From the NCBI GenBank assembly GCA_002723345.1, contig PBNV01000004.1:21423-85422 (forward strand): DNA of 64,000 nt, read 5' to 3'. The translations under genes were made by a program, and so were the position numbers. This document shows positions 44,458 to 53,922 of this stretch, piece by piece. The notes below the pieces were generated by a model. That model saw nothing but the letters and a program-made list of their open reading frames with translations. It was not told the origin of the DNA and did no database searches. The DNA comes from Rhodospirillaceae bacterium (lineage in GTDB: Bacteria; Pseudomonadota; Alphaproteobacteria; Rhodospirillales; UBA2165). How positions within the stretch are numbered: position 1 is the first letter of the stretch; the number at the start of each line of letters is the position of its first letter.

Positions 44458-46737
44458 CTACGTCCAACGGGGAGTGTAAGTTTCTACGGACTTGTATTGC
44501 ACGGGCATCTCGAGCGGATAACTCAATTCATTAGCTGCATGACGCGTCCAGTAAGGGTCGAAAAGATGCATACGCGCGATAACACAGATGTCTGCCCTAC
44601 CTCCTGCAATGATGGAATTCGCGTCAGCGAATGACTGTATATTACCAACAGTCATCGTAGGCATTTCGGCTTCAAGCCTTACTCTGTCGGAAAATGGTAG
44701 TTGAAACAAGCGTCCATAAACCGGCTTCTCTTCTGATACGACCTGACCTGAGGAAACGTCGAGAATGTCACATCCAACCTCCTTGAAGGCTTTGGCAATG
44801 CCGACGGCGTCCTCCGGCATGATGCCGCCGTCAACCCAATCATGAGCAGAAACCCTCACAGAAATTGGTTTCTCCTCCGGCCAAGCAGCCCGAAGTGCAG
44901 CGAAAACTTCGATGGGAAACTTTAGACGGTTTTCCATATTCCCGCCGTATTCGTCGGTCCGAACGTTGGTCTTGGGTGACAGAAAACTATTAAGTAGATA
45001 TCCGTGTGCGCAATGGAGCTCGATCATGTCAAAACCAGCTTCCTCAGCCCGCCCGGCTGCAGTTACAAACTCAGCAACTAACTCGTCCATATCATCGCGC
45101 GTCATCTCCGCCGGGGTCGCATTAGAGGGCGAGTAGGGTATAGGAGACGCAGCCATAATTGGCCAATTCTCTGATTTGTTTTCTAAAGGTGCGGTATCAC
45201 CACCCTCCCATTGAAGGCGGGTAGATGCCTTGCGGCCAGCATGACTGAGCTGCATACCAATCTTTGCATAACTACTTTCATGAACAAAATCTGTTACGCG
45301 TCGCCAAGCTTCAACGTGTTTTTCGTTGTATAGGCCACTATCACCGGGGCTAATTCGACCATCCGCCGAGACTGCGGTGCTTTCCGCCATTATGAGCCCA
45401 GCACCGCCCATCGCCCGGCTTCCAATATGTACCAAATGCCAGTCACCGATTAGACCATCCTTCGCAGAATACATGCACATCGGCGAGACCATTATTCTGT
45501 TTTCAAGCACCATCCCCCGCAATTTGTATGGCGTAAAGATGGGTGGCGGTGTCACACCACCTCTTGAAAATTCTGCTCTGGGAATGCCCGACTGCTTAGC
45601 CGCCCTCTCGGCAACCATATCGTCAACTGATGCCACCAGTCCTTCATCGCGGAGCCGGAGGTTTTCATGGTTTATGCGAAGGGAACGGGTGAGCAGACTG
45701 TATGAGAATTCAAGCGGCTCCATCATATCATGGTAGCGCTCGGTCTCTTCAAACCACTCCATGGAGACCTGGGCCGCACGCTGAATAGCATTAACAGTTG
45801 GCTCGCGTTTTTGTTGGAATTCTGGCAACGCGATCGAGAGGTTCCCACCGGCATCATTCAAACTATCAATAAGTGCGACAGCGTCTTCCATCGCAAGCTT
45901 TGTCCCCGACCCTATTGAAAAGTGAGCCGTGTGGAGCGTATCGCCCATCAGAACAATATTATCATGATAATACTGCGCGTTTTTAACCCGAGGAAAATTT
46001 CGCCAAACGGAATTATTGGTTATCAGACGATCATCGCCGAGTTCTTCTTTGTAAAGCTCTGAGAGATAGGCGACAGTGTCCTCTTCGGTGCATCCCTCAA
46101 GACCAGTTTTAGAGAAAGTTTCATCCGTACATTCCACGATAAAAGTCGAGGCGCCTGGCATATATTGGTAGCAGTGGCCCCGCCATAGGCCATGCTCATT
46201 CTCATTGAAATAGAACGTGAAAGAGTCAAATTCTTTGGTGGATCCTAACCAGACAAATTTATTAGGCCGAAAAACCACATCAGCGCCAAACGTTTCCTGG
46301 CGATCCTCGCGGATAAAAGAGGTAATACCGTTTCCAGCGACGATTAAATCTGCGTCTTGGTAGGGTTCAATGCTGTCGATCACCACATCATGCTCAATCT
46401 CCACACCAAGCTCTACAGCTCTTTTCTCAAGGATTTGAAGAAGCTTGAGCCTTTGCATCCCGGCGAAACCATGGCCCGATGACTTAACCATGTGTCCCTT
46501 GTGAAAAACATCAATATCATCCCAATGGACGAAGCTGTCAGTAATCGCCTTGTAGCTCTCAAAATCAGCGTCTTTAAAATTCTCCATGGTCTCATCTGAG
46601 AAGACAACGCCAAAACCCCAGGTTACATTGGCTGGATTTTGCTCATAAATGTTTATTTGCCAATCTGGATTTGTCTTTTTGGCAAGAAGAGAAAAATAGA
46701 GAGAGGCGGGACCACCACCAATACACACGACCTTCAT
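44458..46737 (-). CDS. Two-domain FAD monooxygenase / old-yellow-enzyme reductase (2-aminobenzoyl-CoA monooxygenase/reductase or salicylyl-CoA 5-hydroxylase type)
   Basis: About 759 residues from the ATG at 46737. The first ~385 residues are a class A flavoprotein hydroxylase with KVVCIGGGPASLYFSLLAK and GDTLHTAHFSIGSGTKLAMEDAVAL. The rest is an old-yellow-enzyme domain with IMVSPMCMYSA, GMQLSHAGRKA and LHCAHGYLLNSFLSPKTN. This fusion is seen in 2-aminobenzoyl-CoA monooxygenase/reductase and in bifunctional salicylyl-CoA 5-hydroxylases, which dearomatise or hydroxylate CoA thioesters. No CoA ligase is next to it. The Rid-SMP30-hydrolase genes lie upstream, in the opposite direction. Confidence 0.9.
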   Translation of the reverse strand: MKVVCIGGGPASLYFSLLAKKTNPDWQINIYEQNPANVTWGFGVVFSDETMENFKDADFESYKAITDSFVHWDDIDVFHKGHMVKSSGHGFAGMQRLKLLQILEKRAVELGVEIEHDVVIDSIEPYQDADLIVAGNGITSFIREDRQETFGADVVFRPNKFVWLGSTKEFDSFTFYFNENEHGLWRGHCYQYMPGASTFIVECTDETFSKTGLEGCTEEDTVAYLSELYKEELGDDRLITNNSVWRNFPRVKNAQYYHDNIVLMGDTLHTAHFSIGSGTKLAMEDAVALIDSLNDAGGNLSIALPEFQQKREPTVNAIQRAAQVSMEWFEETERYHDMMEPLEFSYSLLTRSLRINHENLRLRDEGLVASVDDMVAERAAKQSGIPRAEFSRGGVTPPPIFTPYKLRGMVLENRIMVSPMCMYSAKDGLIGDWHLVHIGSRAMGGAGLIMAESTAVSADGRISPGDSGLYNEKHVEAWRRVTDFVHESSYAKIGMQLSHAGRKASTRLQWEGGDTAPLENKSENWPIMAASPIPYSPSNATPAEMTRDDMDELVAEFVTAAGRAEEAGFDMIELHCAHGYLLNSFLSPKTNVRTDEYGGNMENRLKFPIEVFAALRAAWPEEKPISVRVSAHDWVDGGIMPEDAVGIAKAFKEVGCDILDVSSGQVVSEEKPVYGRLFQLPFSDRVRLEAEMPTMTVGNIQSFADANSIIAGGRADICVIARMHLFDPYWTRHAANELSYPLEMPVQYKSVETYTPRWT

Positions 46738-46906
46738 GACATTTGTTCCGTTTATTCGAGAAGTTCCCACTCGCAGCCGATTTAGACCTGTAAGCCCGCT
46801 ATCACAACTGGTTGAAGCTTGAATAGTTTAAGTCTAAACTAATTATGATGGGGGTCAATATTCAACAGGCATGCCTCCATAAATTTTTGCCGGAGACAAA
46901 GGGTTT

Positions 46907-47305
46907 ATGAAAATACTTCAACCACCTGGATGGCCTCGACCGAAAGGCTATTCCAATGGTATTTCGGCATCGGGACGCCTTGTTGTAACTGGTGGAATAG
47001 TTGGCTGGAACGAGCGGGAAGAATTCCCCCACAAAGACATGGCTGGCCAAGCTCGGGGAACATTCGAGAACATTGCCGCAGTGCTAGCAGAGGGGGATGC
47101 CAAACCGGATCATATGATCCGCATGACCTGGTACATCACATCCAAGAGAGAATACCTTGCCTCCATAAAGGACATTGGCAGCGCCTATCGAGATGTCTTT
47201 GGCAAGAATTTCCCCGCCATGGCTGTCGTGGAAGTTTCTGCCCTTATGGAAGACGACGCAAAAATAGAAATTGAGGTCCTGGCCGTCGTTCCAGAAGATA
47301 AATAA
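46907..47305 (+). CDS. Rid-family (YjgF/UK114) protein lacking the usual Arg
   Basis: A 132-residue trimeric-type protein with the fold marks YSNGISASGRLVVTGGIVGWNE and YRDVFGKNFPAMAVVEVSALMEDDAKIEIEVLAVV. In RidA the enamine/imine deaminase needs Arg105 in the motif PARSCVEV; here the position is Met (PAMAVVEV). This matches the Rid groups without that Arg, which are often next to catabolic genes and of unknown activity. It is divergent from the monooxygenase gene by about 170 bases and 8 bases before the SMP-30 gene. An intermediate-handling role is inferred only. Confidence 0.88.
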   Translation: MKILQPPGWPRPKGYSNGISASGRLVVTGGIVGWNEREEFPHKDMAGQARGTFENIAAVLAEGDAKPDHMIRMTWYITSKREYLASIKDIGSAYRDVFGKNFPAMAVVEVSALMEDDAKIEIEVLAVVPEDK

Positions 47306-47313
47306 GTGACAAC

Positions 47314-48192
47314 ATGACCGAAGCCGATTGTATCGCAGATACCCGAGACTCACTTGGCGAATCGCCACTTTGGGACCCTGTGACAGAACGCCTTTTTTGG
47401 GTAGATATTAATCGTTGTCTTATCCACCGACTCGATCCGCGAACAGGCAAAATTACAGACTGGCCTTGTAAAACCGAACCCGGCTGCCTCGGGCGGGCAG
47501 ATAATGGCCGTCTCGTCGCAGGGCTTCGGGATGGATTTTATTTCTTCAGCCCCGCAACCGGGGAGTTCGAGCGCATTACTGATCCTGAGCCCGGGAAACC
47601 TGAAAATCGGTTGAATGACGGGAAAGTCGACCGCGCGGGACGTTTCTGGGCTGGTACTATGCGAGACCCACACCCAGACGAACCTTGCGGTGCGCTTTAT
47701 AAGCTTGAAGGCAAAACCGCACTTCAAATGCTTGATGGCATCCGAATTCCCAACTCTCTGTGCTGGTCGCCTGACAATCAGATCTTATATTTTGCTGATA
47801 CCCGCGCCCGTGTGATTTGGGGATTTGATTTTAACTTAGCCTCTGGAGAGCTGACCGACAGGCGTCTGTTTGTTGACCTGCAAGGTCAATTGGGCCGGCC
47901 CGATGGTGCTACAGTCGATACGGAGGGCTACCTATGGAGCGCGGAGTACGGAGGCGGCCGGGTAGTGCGCTATACGCCGGACGGGACCGTTGATAAAGTC
48001 GTCAATCTGCCAGTCGCCAACGTAACTTGTCCGACCTTTGGCGGAACCGATTACAAAACATTGTTTATTACGACTGCGTCTCAGCGGCTGGCAGAGAGTG
48101 AACTTGCGGAACAACCCCTGGCGGGCGGACTTTTTGCCTGCGAAGTCACGGTCGCGGGCCTACCAGAACCGGTCTTCGCTGGCTTGGGTTAG
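47314..48192 (+). CDS. SMP-30/regucalcin-family lactonase
   Basis: A 292-residue six-bladed propeller. The metal ligands are visible as Glu in LGESPLWDP, Asn in ENRLNDGKVDRAGRFWAGTM, Asn in RIPNSLCWSPDNQILYFADT and Asp in GRPDGATVDTEGYLW, which is the complete set for lactonases of this family. The substrate is unknown, but such genes often stand in sugar or aromatic degradation clusters. It starts 8 bases after the Rid gene. The end overlaps the hydrolase gene by 4 bases, tail to tail. Confidence 0.92.
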   Translation: MTEADCIADTRDSLGESPLWDPVTERLFWVDINRCLIHRLDPRTGKITDWPCKTEPGCLGRADNGRLVAGLRDGFYFFSPATGEFERITDPEPGKPENRLNDGKVDRAGRFWAGTMRDPHPDEPCGALYKLEGKTALQMLDGIRIPNSLCWSPDNQILYFADTRARVIWGFDFNLASGELTDRRLFVDLQGQLGRPDGATVDTEGYLWSAEYGGGRVVRYTPDGTVDKVVNLPVANVTCPTFGGTDYKTLFITTASQRLAESELAEQPLAGGLFACEVTVAGLPEPVFAGLG

Positions 48193-49046
48193 TGAAGGAT
48201 CATTTTGATCATCGCTCTCACAGGCTCACTCTTCGGATCAAGAAATTCAGCCCCCACTTCGAAGTGATTAAAGTCCTTCAAAAAGATCCTCTCCACTGTT
48301 GGGCCAAACGATGCCCAGACATCGGCTAAATCGCGGCTTTGACGCTGAAACTCCTCAAGTTCTCCACCACCCCAGAAAAAGATTGCGGGGGGTAGATTTG
48401 CACTGAGATAGCTCTGGGGGCTCAGCGCCAATGCAGTCTGCTCATCTAAAAAAAGATAGTCATTTCGGGCGCTGAGACGCACAGGCTCTAAATCATACGG
48501 CCCGCTACCAGCAATCAGACCTTTTATGAGGCCGGGTGCACCGCAGAGAGCGGCCCAATTCGTCACTGCCAAAAGGGACGCCAAATGAGCGCCAGAAGAG
48601 TGGCCAGCCGCGAAAAAACGGTCAGGGTCTAGGTTCCAAATCGCGGCGTTTGATTTGAGATGGACGACCGCACGACGGACTTGACCAACAATGACATCGA
48701 GCGGGACGTCTGGTGCTAGCCCGAAATTTAGGGCAGCTAAAGCTATCCCCGAGGGTACCAAGGGTATGGCAGGAAAACCTGCCTCATCTTTACTCAGAGC
48801 TTTCCAAGCTCCGCCATGGCAAAAAATTACAAGCGGCCATGGACCGGCACCGTCGGGCAAAAAAATATCTAATAATTCATCAGGGTGATCGCCGTAAGAG
48901 ATGTCCTCGTGACTATTAAAAGCTACTTTCGCTGAGCTCGAAGCGTCGACGCATGGTGTCATCCACGGGGATGGGTCAGGTACCAATGACCGCTGATCAT
49001 ACTGTCGATCAAGCTCGCTCTGCGTGTAATCGAGGTAAACCTTCAT
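48189..49046 (-). CDS. Alpha/beta-hydrolase of the arylformamidase-like / BD-FAE group
   Basis: About 285 residues from the ATG at 49046. Oxyanion motif VIFCHGGAWKALSKDEAGF, nucleophile in FAAGHSSGAHLASLLAV, and the later regions RNDYLFLDEQTALALSPQS and FLKDFNHFEVGAEF with the probable catalytic Asp and His. Related enzymes split N-formylkynurenine to kynurenine (KynB-like) or carboxylesters. Linked by position to a possible anthranilate-type catabolic enzyme (44458-46737), but no other kyn gene is in the window. Substrate uncertain. Confidence 0.87.
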   Translation of the reverse strand: MKVYLDYTQSELDRQYDQRSLVPDPSPWMTPCVDASSSAKVAFNSHEDISYGDHPDELLDIFLPDGAGPWPLVIFCHGGAWKALSKDEAGFPAIPLVPSGIALAALNFGLAPDVPLDVIVGQVRRAVVHLKSNAAIWNLDPDRFFAAGHSSGAHLASLLAVTNWAALCGAPGLIKGLIAGSGPYDLEPVRLSARNDYLFLDEQTALALSPQSYLSANLPPAIFFWGGGELEEFQRQSRDLADVWASFGPTVERIFLKDFNHFEVGAEFLDPKSEPVRAMIKMILH

Positions 49047-49340
49047 GCTAAACTTTTGCCTTTTTTTGACTGAAATCCTATTTGAATAGAAGCTTGCCAC
49101 ACACTCGAATAATCTCATCTATGCTCATATGAGCTGAGACCCTGTTCAAGATTTTACCTATGGCGACGGTTTATCAAATAATTATCCTCCGCGTGCCTGC
49201 ATAGCTTTTCAATCATGTCGCTAATGTGCCAAATCCTAGGCTCCACCCAAGGTCTCAAATAGTAGACAGCTGGCCAAAGTGCCTTTTTTAACGTCACCCC
49301 GGCTTTGCCTCACCAAGACCAACTCCGGAAGTGGGTTGGT

Positions 49341-49417
49341 TGGTGGGCCCGGTAGGACTTGAACCTACAACCAGACCGTTATGAGCGGCCTGCTCTAACC
49401 AGTTGAGCTACGGGCCC
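49341..49417 (-). tRNA. tRNA with CAU anticodon, probably tRNA-Ile2
   Basis: Complete cloverleaf with encoded CCA: acceptor GGGCCCG/CGGGCCC, D arm GCTC...GAGC, anticodon stem GGCCG/CGGTC around CTCATAA, T arm GTAGG/CCTAC. The CAU anticodon could be Met or, after lysidine modification, Ile for AUA. The acceptor GGGCCC and the anticodon-stem/loop CTCATAA with GGTC flank resemble tRNA-Ile2 of alphaproteobacteria more than elongator Met, so I favour Ile2. Confidence 0.95.
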
Positions 49418-49586
49418 ATGACACAAGGCCAAGATGCGAGACACTACTTACCGGTAAGGTCCCGTCAAGCCGGTTTTTAAGAGACCGTCATTTTTCAAAA
49501 ATCGTCGCACTCACGTACTTGGGCTTTTCATTCGGTAGATAGAAACCGCAGGTATTTATCGGTTGAGGCGGATCCAAGGATCAGGC

Positions 49587-50729
49587 TCAATGGATCTCGG
49601 TTCCCCCACGCCACACAGAAATTATTCGCGGAATATCCTCCTCTAATCGGATCCTTAAAAGGTCTGCTCGTAAGCCAACCTTAATTTCACCTCGGTCATT
49701 AAAACCTGCCATACGCGCTGGTACCGAAGAGATCATTGATATTGCTGTCGGCAGCGGAATATCGCCGACCCGGTTAAGAATTAAGGCTCCCTGCAAAAGG
49801 CTCTCTGGAACGTAGTCAGAAGCCAGGATATCAAGCAGTCCCGCTTTTGCTAATTCCATAGCAGCAACGTTACCAGAGTGTGATCCACCAAGAATAAGGT
49901 TTGGAGTCCCCATAAGTATTTTTAATCCATGATCTCTCGCCGAAGTTGCTGCTATCATCGTTGTTGGAAATTCTGAAATTTTGACCCCTTCCTTTTCTGC
50001 CATTTCGATATGGCTTTTATTGGAGTCGTCGTGGCTCGCAAGGGGCAATCCAATATCTTTACACCTCTTTACTAAAGCAGCGCGATTTTTTTCGCTGAAA
50101 TTTAAATGATCGATTTTCTGTTGAGTGATCATTTGTTCCATCATCTTGTCATCTAATGAGTATTTTCCTTGATAATACGACCGATATTTTTTCTCATCGA
50201 CAAACTGGCGTTGGCCAACCGTATGATCCATTTGAGATACCAAGCGAACAAGCGGGTTCATCGCAAAATATTCAAACTCTTCTAGGACATTTGAATTCGA
50301 GATTTCGCATCGTATATGGAAAAAATGGTCAGAGCGAAGCATCTCTCTGGTTTTGAAATACTCTATTTTTTTTGCGACGTTTACCGTAGCTCTTCTACCC
50401 TCGTCGCTAGACCAAGCATCCCCTAACCGAATAGCATCGAGTGTGGTTGTGACCCCGGCACAGGCCATTTGTGCGTCATGGGCTAAAACTGCTGCGTCGA
50501 TAGGCCAGACCACTCCAGGCCTTGGTAAAAGATGTTTCTCTAAGTTGTCGGTATGCAAATCCACGAGACCTGGGATACAAAAGTCACCATCAAAATCAAT
50601 TTCGACATCTGGTGCCGGAATGGTGGGGTTCAATCCGGTAATTTTCCCATCACGAATGCCAATGCTGCCTTCAAATATCTCTTTTCTCAAAACGACCTGA
50701 GCATTGGTTATTATCATTTCCCAGCTCAT
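49587..50729 (-). CDS. phnM: PhnM-type alpha-D-ribose 1-methylphosphonate 5-triphosphate diphosphatase
   Basis: About 380 residues from the ATG at 50729. It is an amidohydrolase-fold enzyme with the PhnM marks PGLVDLHTDNLEKHLLPRPGV, the HIRCEISN motif, PLASHDDSNKSHIEMA and SEFPTTMIAATSARD, and SGNVAAMELAKAGLLDILASDYVPESLL. PhnM removes pyrophosphate in the C-P lyase pathway for phosphonates. No phnG-L genes are in the window, which is unusual for phnM. It could serve a C-P lyase elsewhere or act on another triphosphate. Confidence 0.93.
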   Translation of the reverse strand: MSWEMIITNAQVVLRKEIFEGSIGIRDGKITGLNPTIPAPDVEIDFDGDFCIPGLVDLHTDNLEKHLLPRPGVVWPIDAAVLAHDAQMACAGVTTTLDAIRLGDAWSSDEGRRATVNVAKKIEYFKTREMLRSDHFFHIRCEISNSNVLEEFEYFAMNPLVRLVSQMDHTVGQRQFVDEKKYRSYYQGKYSLDDKMMEQMITQQKIDHLNFSEKNRAALVKRCKDIGLPLASHDDSNKSHIEMAEKEGVKISEFPTTMIAATSARDHGLKILMGTPNLILGGSHSGNVAAMELAKAGLLDILASDYVPESLLQGALILNRVGDIPLPTAISMISSVPARMAGFNDRGEIKVGLRADLLRIRLEEDIPRIISVWRGGTEIH

Positions 50730-51043
50730 ATGATGTCTCCCATTCCTCAAAAGCTGGAATTCGATAGAAAGCTAAACCTCGCTGGCGATTGAAATGAGCT
50801 TGCCTGGACAGATCGGATATTTCAACGCTTTGCGCCAATGCGTCGTGTTTTTCATCTTCCGTACAATATTAAGACACCGTTGCAACTCAGGATGATAAAT
50901 GAGGTTGAATACCGCCGAAGTTGATATTTTGAGGACTATGAGCTGGCAAGGCTGTTAGCGTGTTTTGCCGAACACAGGCTCGGCAAGCGGCTCATTTTAC
51001 GGGGTAATACGGGGATATCGGGCTAGTTAACAAGAGAAAAACA
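50730..51043. other. Gene-free gap
   Basis: About 314 bases between two minus-strand genes. A 6-bp inverted repeat TGCCGA-8-TCGGCA (50966-50985) is present about 60 bases after the gshA stop, but no T-run follows on the minus strand. I see no coding frame. Confidence 0.5.
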
Positions 51044-52405
51044 CTAGTAAATTAATGCCTCGAATGCGGGCTCTACCTTCCCGCCCCACTCTCCATTAAA
51101 CGACGCCAAAAGTGTTTCAGCAGGGCAAACACCTGTGCGAGCAATCTCTGTGAGAGGATTTAAAAACGACGTTTCGTCATTTCCAGAATGATCCAGACGT
51201 GCGCGACGACGCAACCCTCCCTTGGCAATCTCAAGAACATCAATCGCCACTTCTTGCAAACTGCCATCCCGAAAGGGCGTCTGAAGTGCTTTTTTGGGAA
51301 CCGCGTTTCGAAGCATCTCCATTTCGTCAATTGACCAGTCAGCAATATAGGCTTCTGCCTCGGCCAAGGCTTGATCGTCATAGAAGAGCCCCACCCAAAA
51401 AGCGGGCAAAGCACACAGGTTTCCCCATGGGCCACCATCGGCGCCTCTCATTTCAAGATACTGCTTCAGACGCACTTCCGGAAAAGCAGTAGTCATATGA
51501 TCTTCCCAATCTTTTATCGTCGGCATTTCACCGGGCAACGCCGGAAGTGTGCCCTTCATGAAGTCTCGAAAGGATTGGCCCGAGGCATCGATATACGCAC
51601 TATCCCTGTAAACGAAGTACATGGGCATATCCAGGATATAGTCCACATATTTCTTAAATCCGAAACCATCCTCAAAAACAAAGGGAAGCATGCCGGTTCT
51701 GTCTGGATCAGTGTCGCTCCAGATGTGACTGCGATAAGAGAGGTAACCGTTCTTCTCTCCATCGCGAAATGGAGAGTTAGCCCATAAAGCCGTCGCTAAC
51801 GGTTGAAGTGCGAGCGCTACACGAAATAGACGTACCATGCGTTCCTCGGACGAATAATCAAGGTTCACCTGCACGGTGCAGGTGGCAAGCATCATGTGAA
51901 GGCCGAGGTCCCCCTTCTTCGGCATATATTCACGCATGATCTTATATCTTCCCTTGGGCATCCATTGGATATCATCCAGGGTCCATTTCGGAAGATAGCC
52001 AATACCAAGAAAACTTATATCCATGTCTTCAGCGACCTCTTTGACCTGCTTCAAGTGATCGGTCAATTCGCCACATGTCTGATGAATTGTCTCTAAAGGC
52101 GCGCCAGAAAGCTCGATCTGGCCACCAGGTTCAAGTGAGACATTTGCGCCGTCCGGCATTTTAAGGGCTATGGGGTTCCCATTCTCCAGCACTGGCACCC
52201 ACCCATAGCGCTGCAGGTTTTCCAGAAGTGCCCGAACCCCCTTGGCACCCTCATAGCCGAGGGTTCTGAGAGTTTCCGGATCAAAAGCAAATTTTTCATG
52301 TTCAGTTCCAATCCGCCACTCAGAACGGGGTTTGGACCCGTCGGCTAAGAAAGCGACAAGTTGATCTTCATCAACAATTAGATCAGAACTATTTAAAGAG
52401 GACAT
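51044..52405 (-). CDS. gshA: Glutamate-cysteine ligase (plant/alphaproteobacterial type)
   Basis: A 453-residue enzyme making gamma-glutamylcysteine, the first step to glutathione. Marks: EWRIGTEHEKFAFDPETLRTLGYEG, GANVSLEPGGQIELSGAPLETIHQTC, and GIGYLPKWTLDDIQWMPKGRYKIM followed by MMLATCTVQVNLDYSSEERM. It is the GCS2-like plant form common in alphaproteobacteria, not the enterobacterial GshA. It sits about 80 bases downstream of rsmE on the same strand. The presence of GST and ChaC in the window fits a glutathione-making cell. Confidence 0.95.
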   Translation of the reverse strand: MSSLNSSDLIVDEDQLVAFLADGSKPRSEWRIGTEHEKFAFDPETLRTLGYEGAKGVRALLENLQRYGWVPVLENGNPIALKMPDGANVSLEPGGQIELSGAPLETIHQTCGELTDHLKQVKEVAEDMDISFLGIGYLPKWTLDDIQWMPKGRYKIMREYMPKKGDLGLHMMLATCTVQVNLDYSSEERMVRLFRVALALQPLATALWANSPFRDGEKNGYLSYRSHIWSDTDPDRTGMLPFVFEDGFGFKKYVDYILDMPMYFVYRDSAYIDASGQSFRDFMKGTLPALPGEMPTIKDWEDHMTTAFPEVRLKQYLEMRGADGGPWGNLCALPAFWVGLFYDDQALAEAEAYIADWSIDEMEMLRNAVPKKALQTPFRDGSLQEVAIDVLEIAKGGLRRRARLDHSGNDETSFLNPLTEIARTGVCPAETLLASFNGEWGGKVEPAFEALIY

Positions 52406-52485
52406 TTGGGCGCATTTAGTCAGGGGTTCGTCGTAAACGCAAGCACGAGAATATATAAATCACCGAAGTTTGCTGCGATAACTTC

Positions 52486-53247
52486 CTAAATCACATCAAG
52501 GCCCGCGGGGCGCTCATTCTGCCAGTCTCCAGCTATGGCCTGCCACATGCTGAGGGAGGCAATGCAAGCGGTTTCTGCGCGTAACAGCCTTTTCCCCATG
52601 GACGCAGGCGTTACATAAGTTTTTTTGCCGATGAGTATCAGTTCTGCCGGCGAAAAGCCGCCCTCGGGCCCGACGAGAAGTGCGTCGGGCAACCCTTTTT
52701 TGCGTGCCGCCATAACATCCGCGATTGGCGCGCCGGAACCGGTCTCGTCCAGCCAGACAAGGCCGCGATCCAGTGGCCAACCGGATAAAAGCGCTTCCAA
52801 GGACTGTGGATCGTCGATCTTTGGCAAAGTTAAACGACCACATTGTTCTGCAGCCTCCGTAGCAATAGCGCGCAGTCGGTCTACCTTGAGCCTAGCGGTA
52901 TTGGTGCGCTCGGCGAAAACCGGGCACAACCTACTGACACCCAGTTCTGTCGCTTTTTCGGCGATCAAATCCACGGGGCCACGTTTCAGGAGTGAAAAGA
53001 CAAGCCAGAGGTCCGGCTCTAGGCTCTGCCCTTTCCGGTTCTCCTCGACACGTAGCATGCCGGCTTTCTTGGAGATTTCGGCGATTACGGCCTGCCACTC
53101 CCCATCCCGGCCGTTAAAAACCGCAATGCTATCGCCCGCGCGTCGCCGCATGACGTTAGAAAGATAACGTTGCTGATCCTGGGTGAGAACAATCTCCGCG
53201 CCTGCGCTTAGGTCCGCCTCTACAAAAAGTCTAATTAAAGATGCCAT
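52486..53247 (-). CDS. rsmE: 16S rRNA m3U1498 methyltransferase RsmE
   Basis: A 253-residue SPOUT methyltransferase. The N-terminal PUA-like part has LTQDQQRYLSNVMRRRAGDSIAVFNG, and the knot region has ALLVGPEGGFSPAELIL and GKRLLRAETACIASLSMWQ, which are the RsmE signature. It methylates U1498 in 16S rRNA. It precedes gshA, the same order seen in many alphaproteobacteria. Confidence 0.95.
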   Translation of the reverse strand: MASLIRLFVEADLSAGAEIVLTQDQQRYLSNVMRRRAGDSIAVFNGRDGEWQAVIAEISKKAGMLRVEENRKGQSLEPDLWLVFSLLKRGPVDLIAEKATELGVSRLCPVFAERTNTARLKVDRLRAIATEAAEQCGRLTLPKIDDPQSLEALLSGWPLDRGLVWLDETGSGAPIADVMAARKKGLPDALLVGPEGGFSPAELILIGKKTYVTPASMGKRLLRAETACIASLSMWQAIAGDWQNERPAGLDVI

Positions 53248-53565
53248 TTTAATTTCTTATCCCAGGCCTGCGGGGATGCCCAAGGCTAATTTCTAGGGTA
53301 ATCCGTCGCCTTCAAATTGAAGGATATGGATGACCGGTGCAAGAACCACAGACCAACATAACATGGGTGACCAGATAGACCTCAAAAGGGAGATAATACT
53401 GATCCGGTAAATCAGGGTCACCTAATCAGCCTAACTATTAATTAAACAAAGGCTAGTGACTAGCAGTCGCAATCACCTCGATCATCCCCCAGATCTCCCA
53501 TGACAGGCCGGGTACGGACGCGTATGATTGTAAGTAGCTAAAGGACATGTTCCAGTGAGGCCGTC
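53248..53565. other. Gene-free gap between divergent genes
   Basis: About 318 bases between rsmE and the chorismate mutase gene. A 7-bp inverted repeat GGTGACC / GGTCACC (53366-53372 and 53416-53422) is 43 bases apart and may be chance. A GAGG site lies about 8 bases before the chorismate mutase start. No coding frame seen. Confidence 0.5.
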
Positions 53566-53859
53566 ATGAGTGATGATGTGAAAGCACAACTTATAGAATT
53601 TAGGGATAGCATTGATAACATTGATGCTGCCCTCGTGCATTTGCTAGCGGAAAGGTTCAAAATCACTCAAAAGGTTGGACACTTCAAAGCCGAGCATGCC
53701 CTCCCTCCGACAGATAAAAACCGTGAGGCTGACCAGGTCGCACATCTCCGCGTTCTCGCTGAATCCTCCAATCTCGACCCTGATTTCGCGGAAAAGATTC
53801 TAAATTTTATCATTTCCGAGGTCGTAAAGAATCACGAGCGGATCAAGGATGAAACATAG
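53566..53859 (+). CDS. Chorismate mutase (AroQ class)
   Basis: A 97-residue all-helical protein: LIEFRDSIDNIDAALVHLLAERFKITQKVGHFKAEH, which carries the Arg and Lys residues of AroQ sites, then PPTDKNREADQVAHLRVLAESSNLDPDFAEKILNFIISEVVKNHERI. It converts chorismate to prephenate for phenylalanine and tyrosine. It is a single-domain form without prephenate dehydratase. It stands alone. Confidence 0.92.
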   Translation: MSDDVKAQLIEFRDSIDNIDAALVHLLAERFKITQKVGHFKAEHALPPTDKNREADQVAHLRVLAESSNLDPDFAEKILNFIISEVVKNHERIKDET

Positions 53860-53922
53860 GGAACTCGCGACTTGAGGATGTGGCAGCAGGCTCTTGCTGT
53901 TCTTCTATCGAATTTCTCCGCG

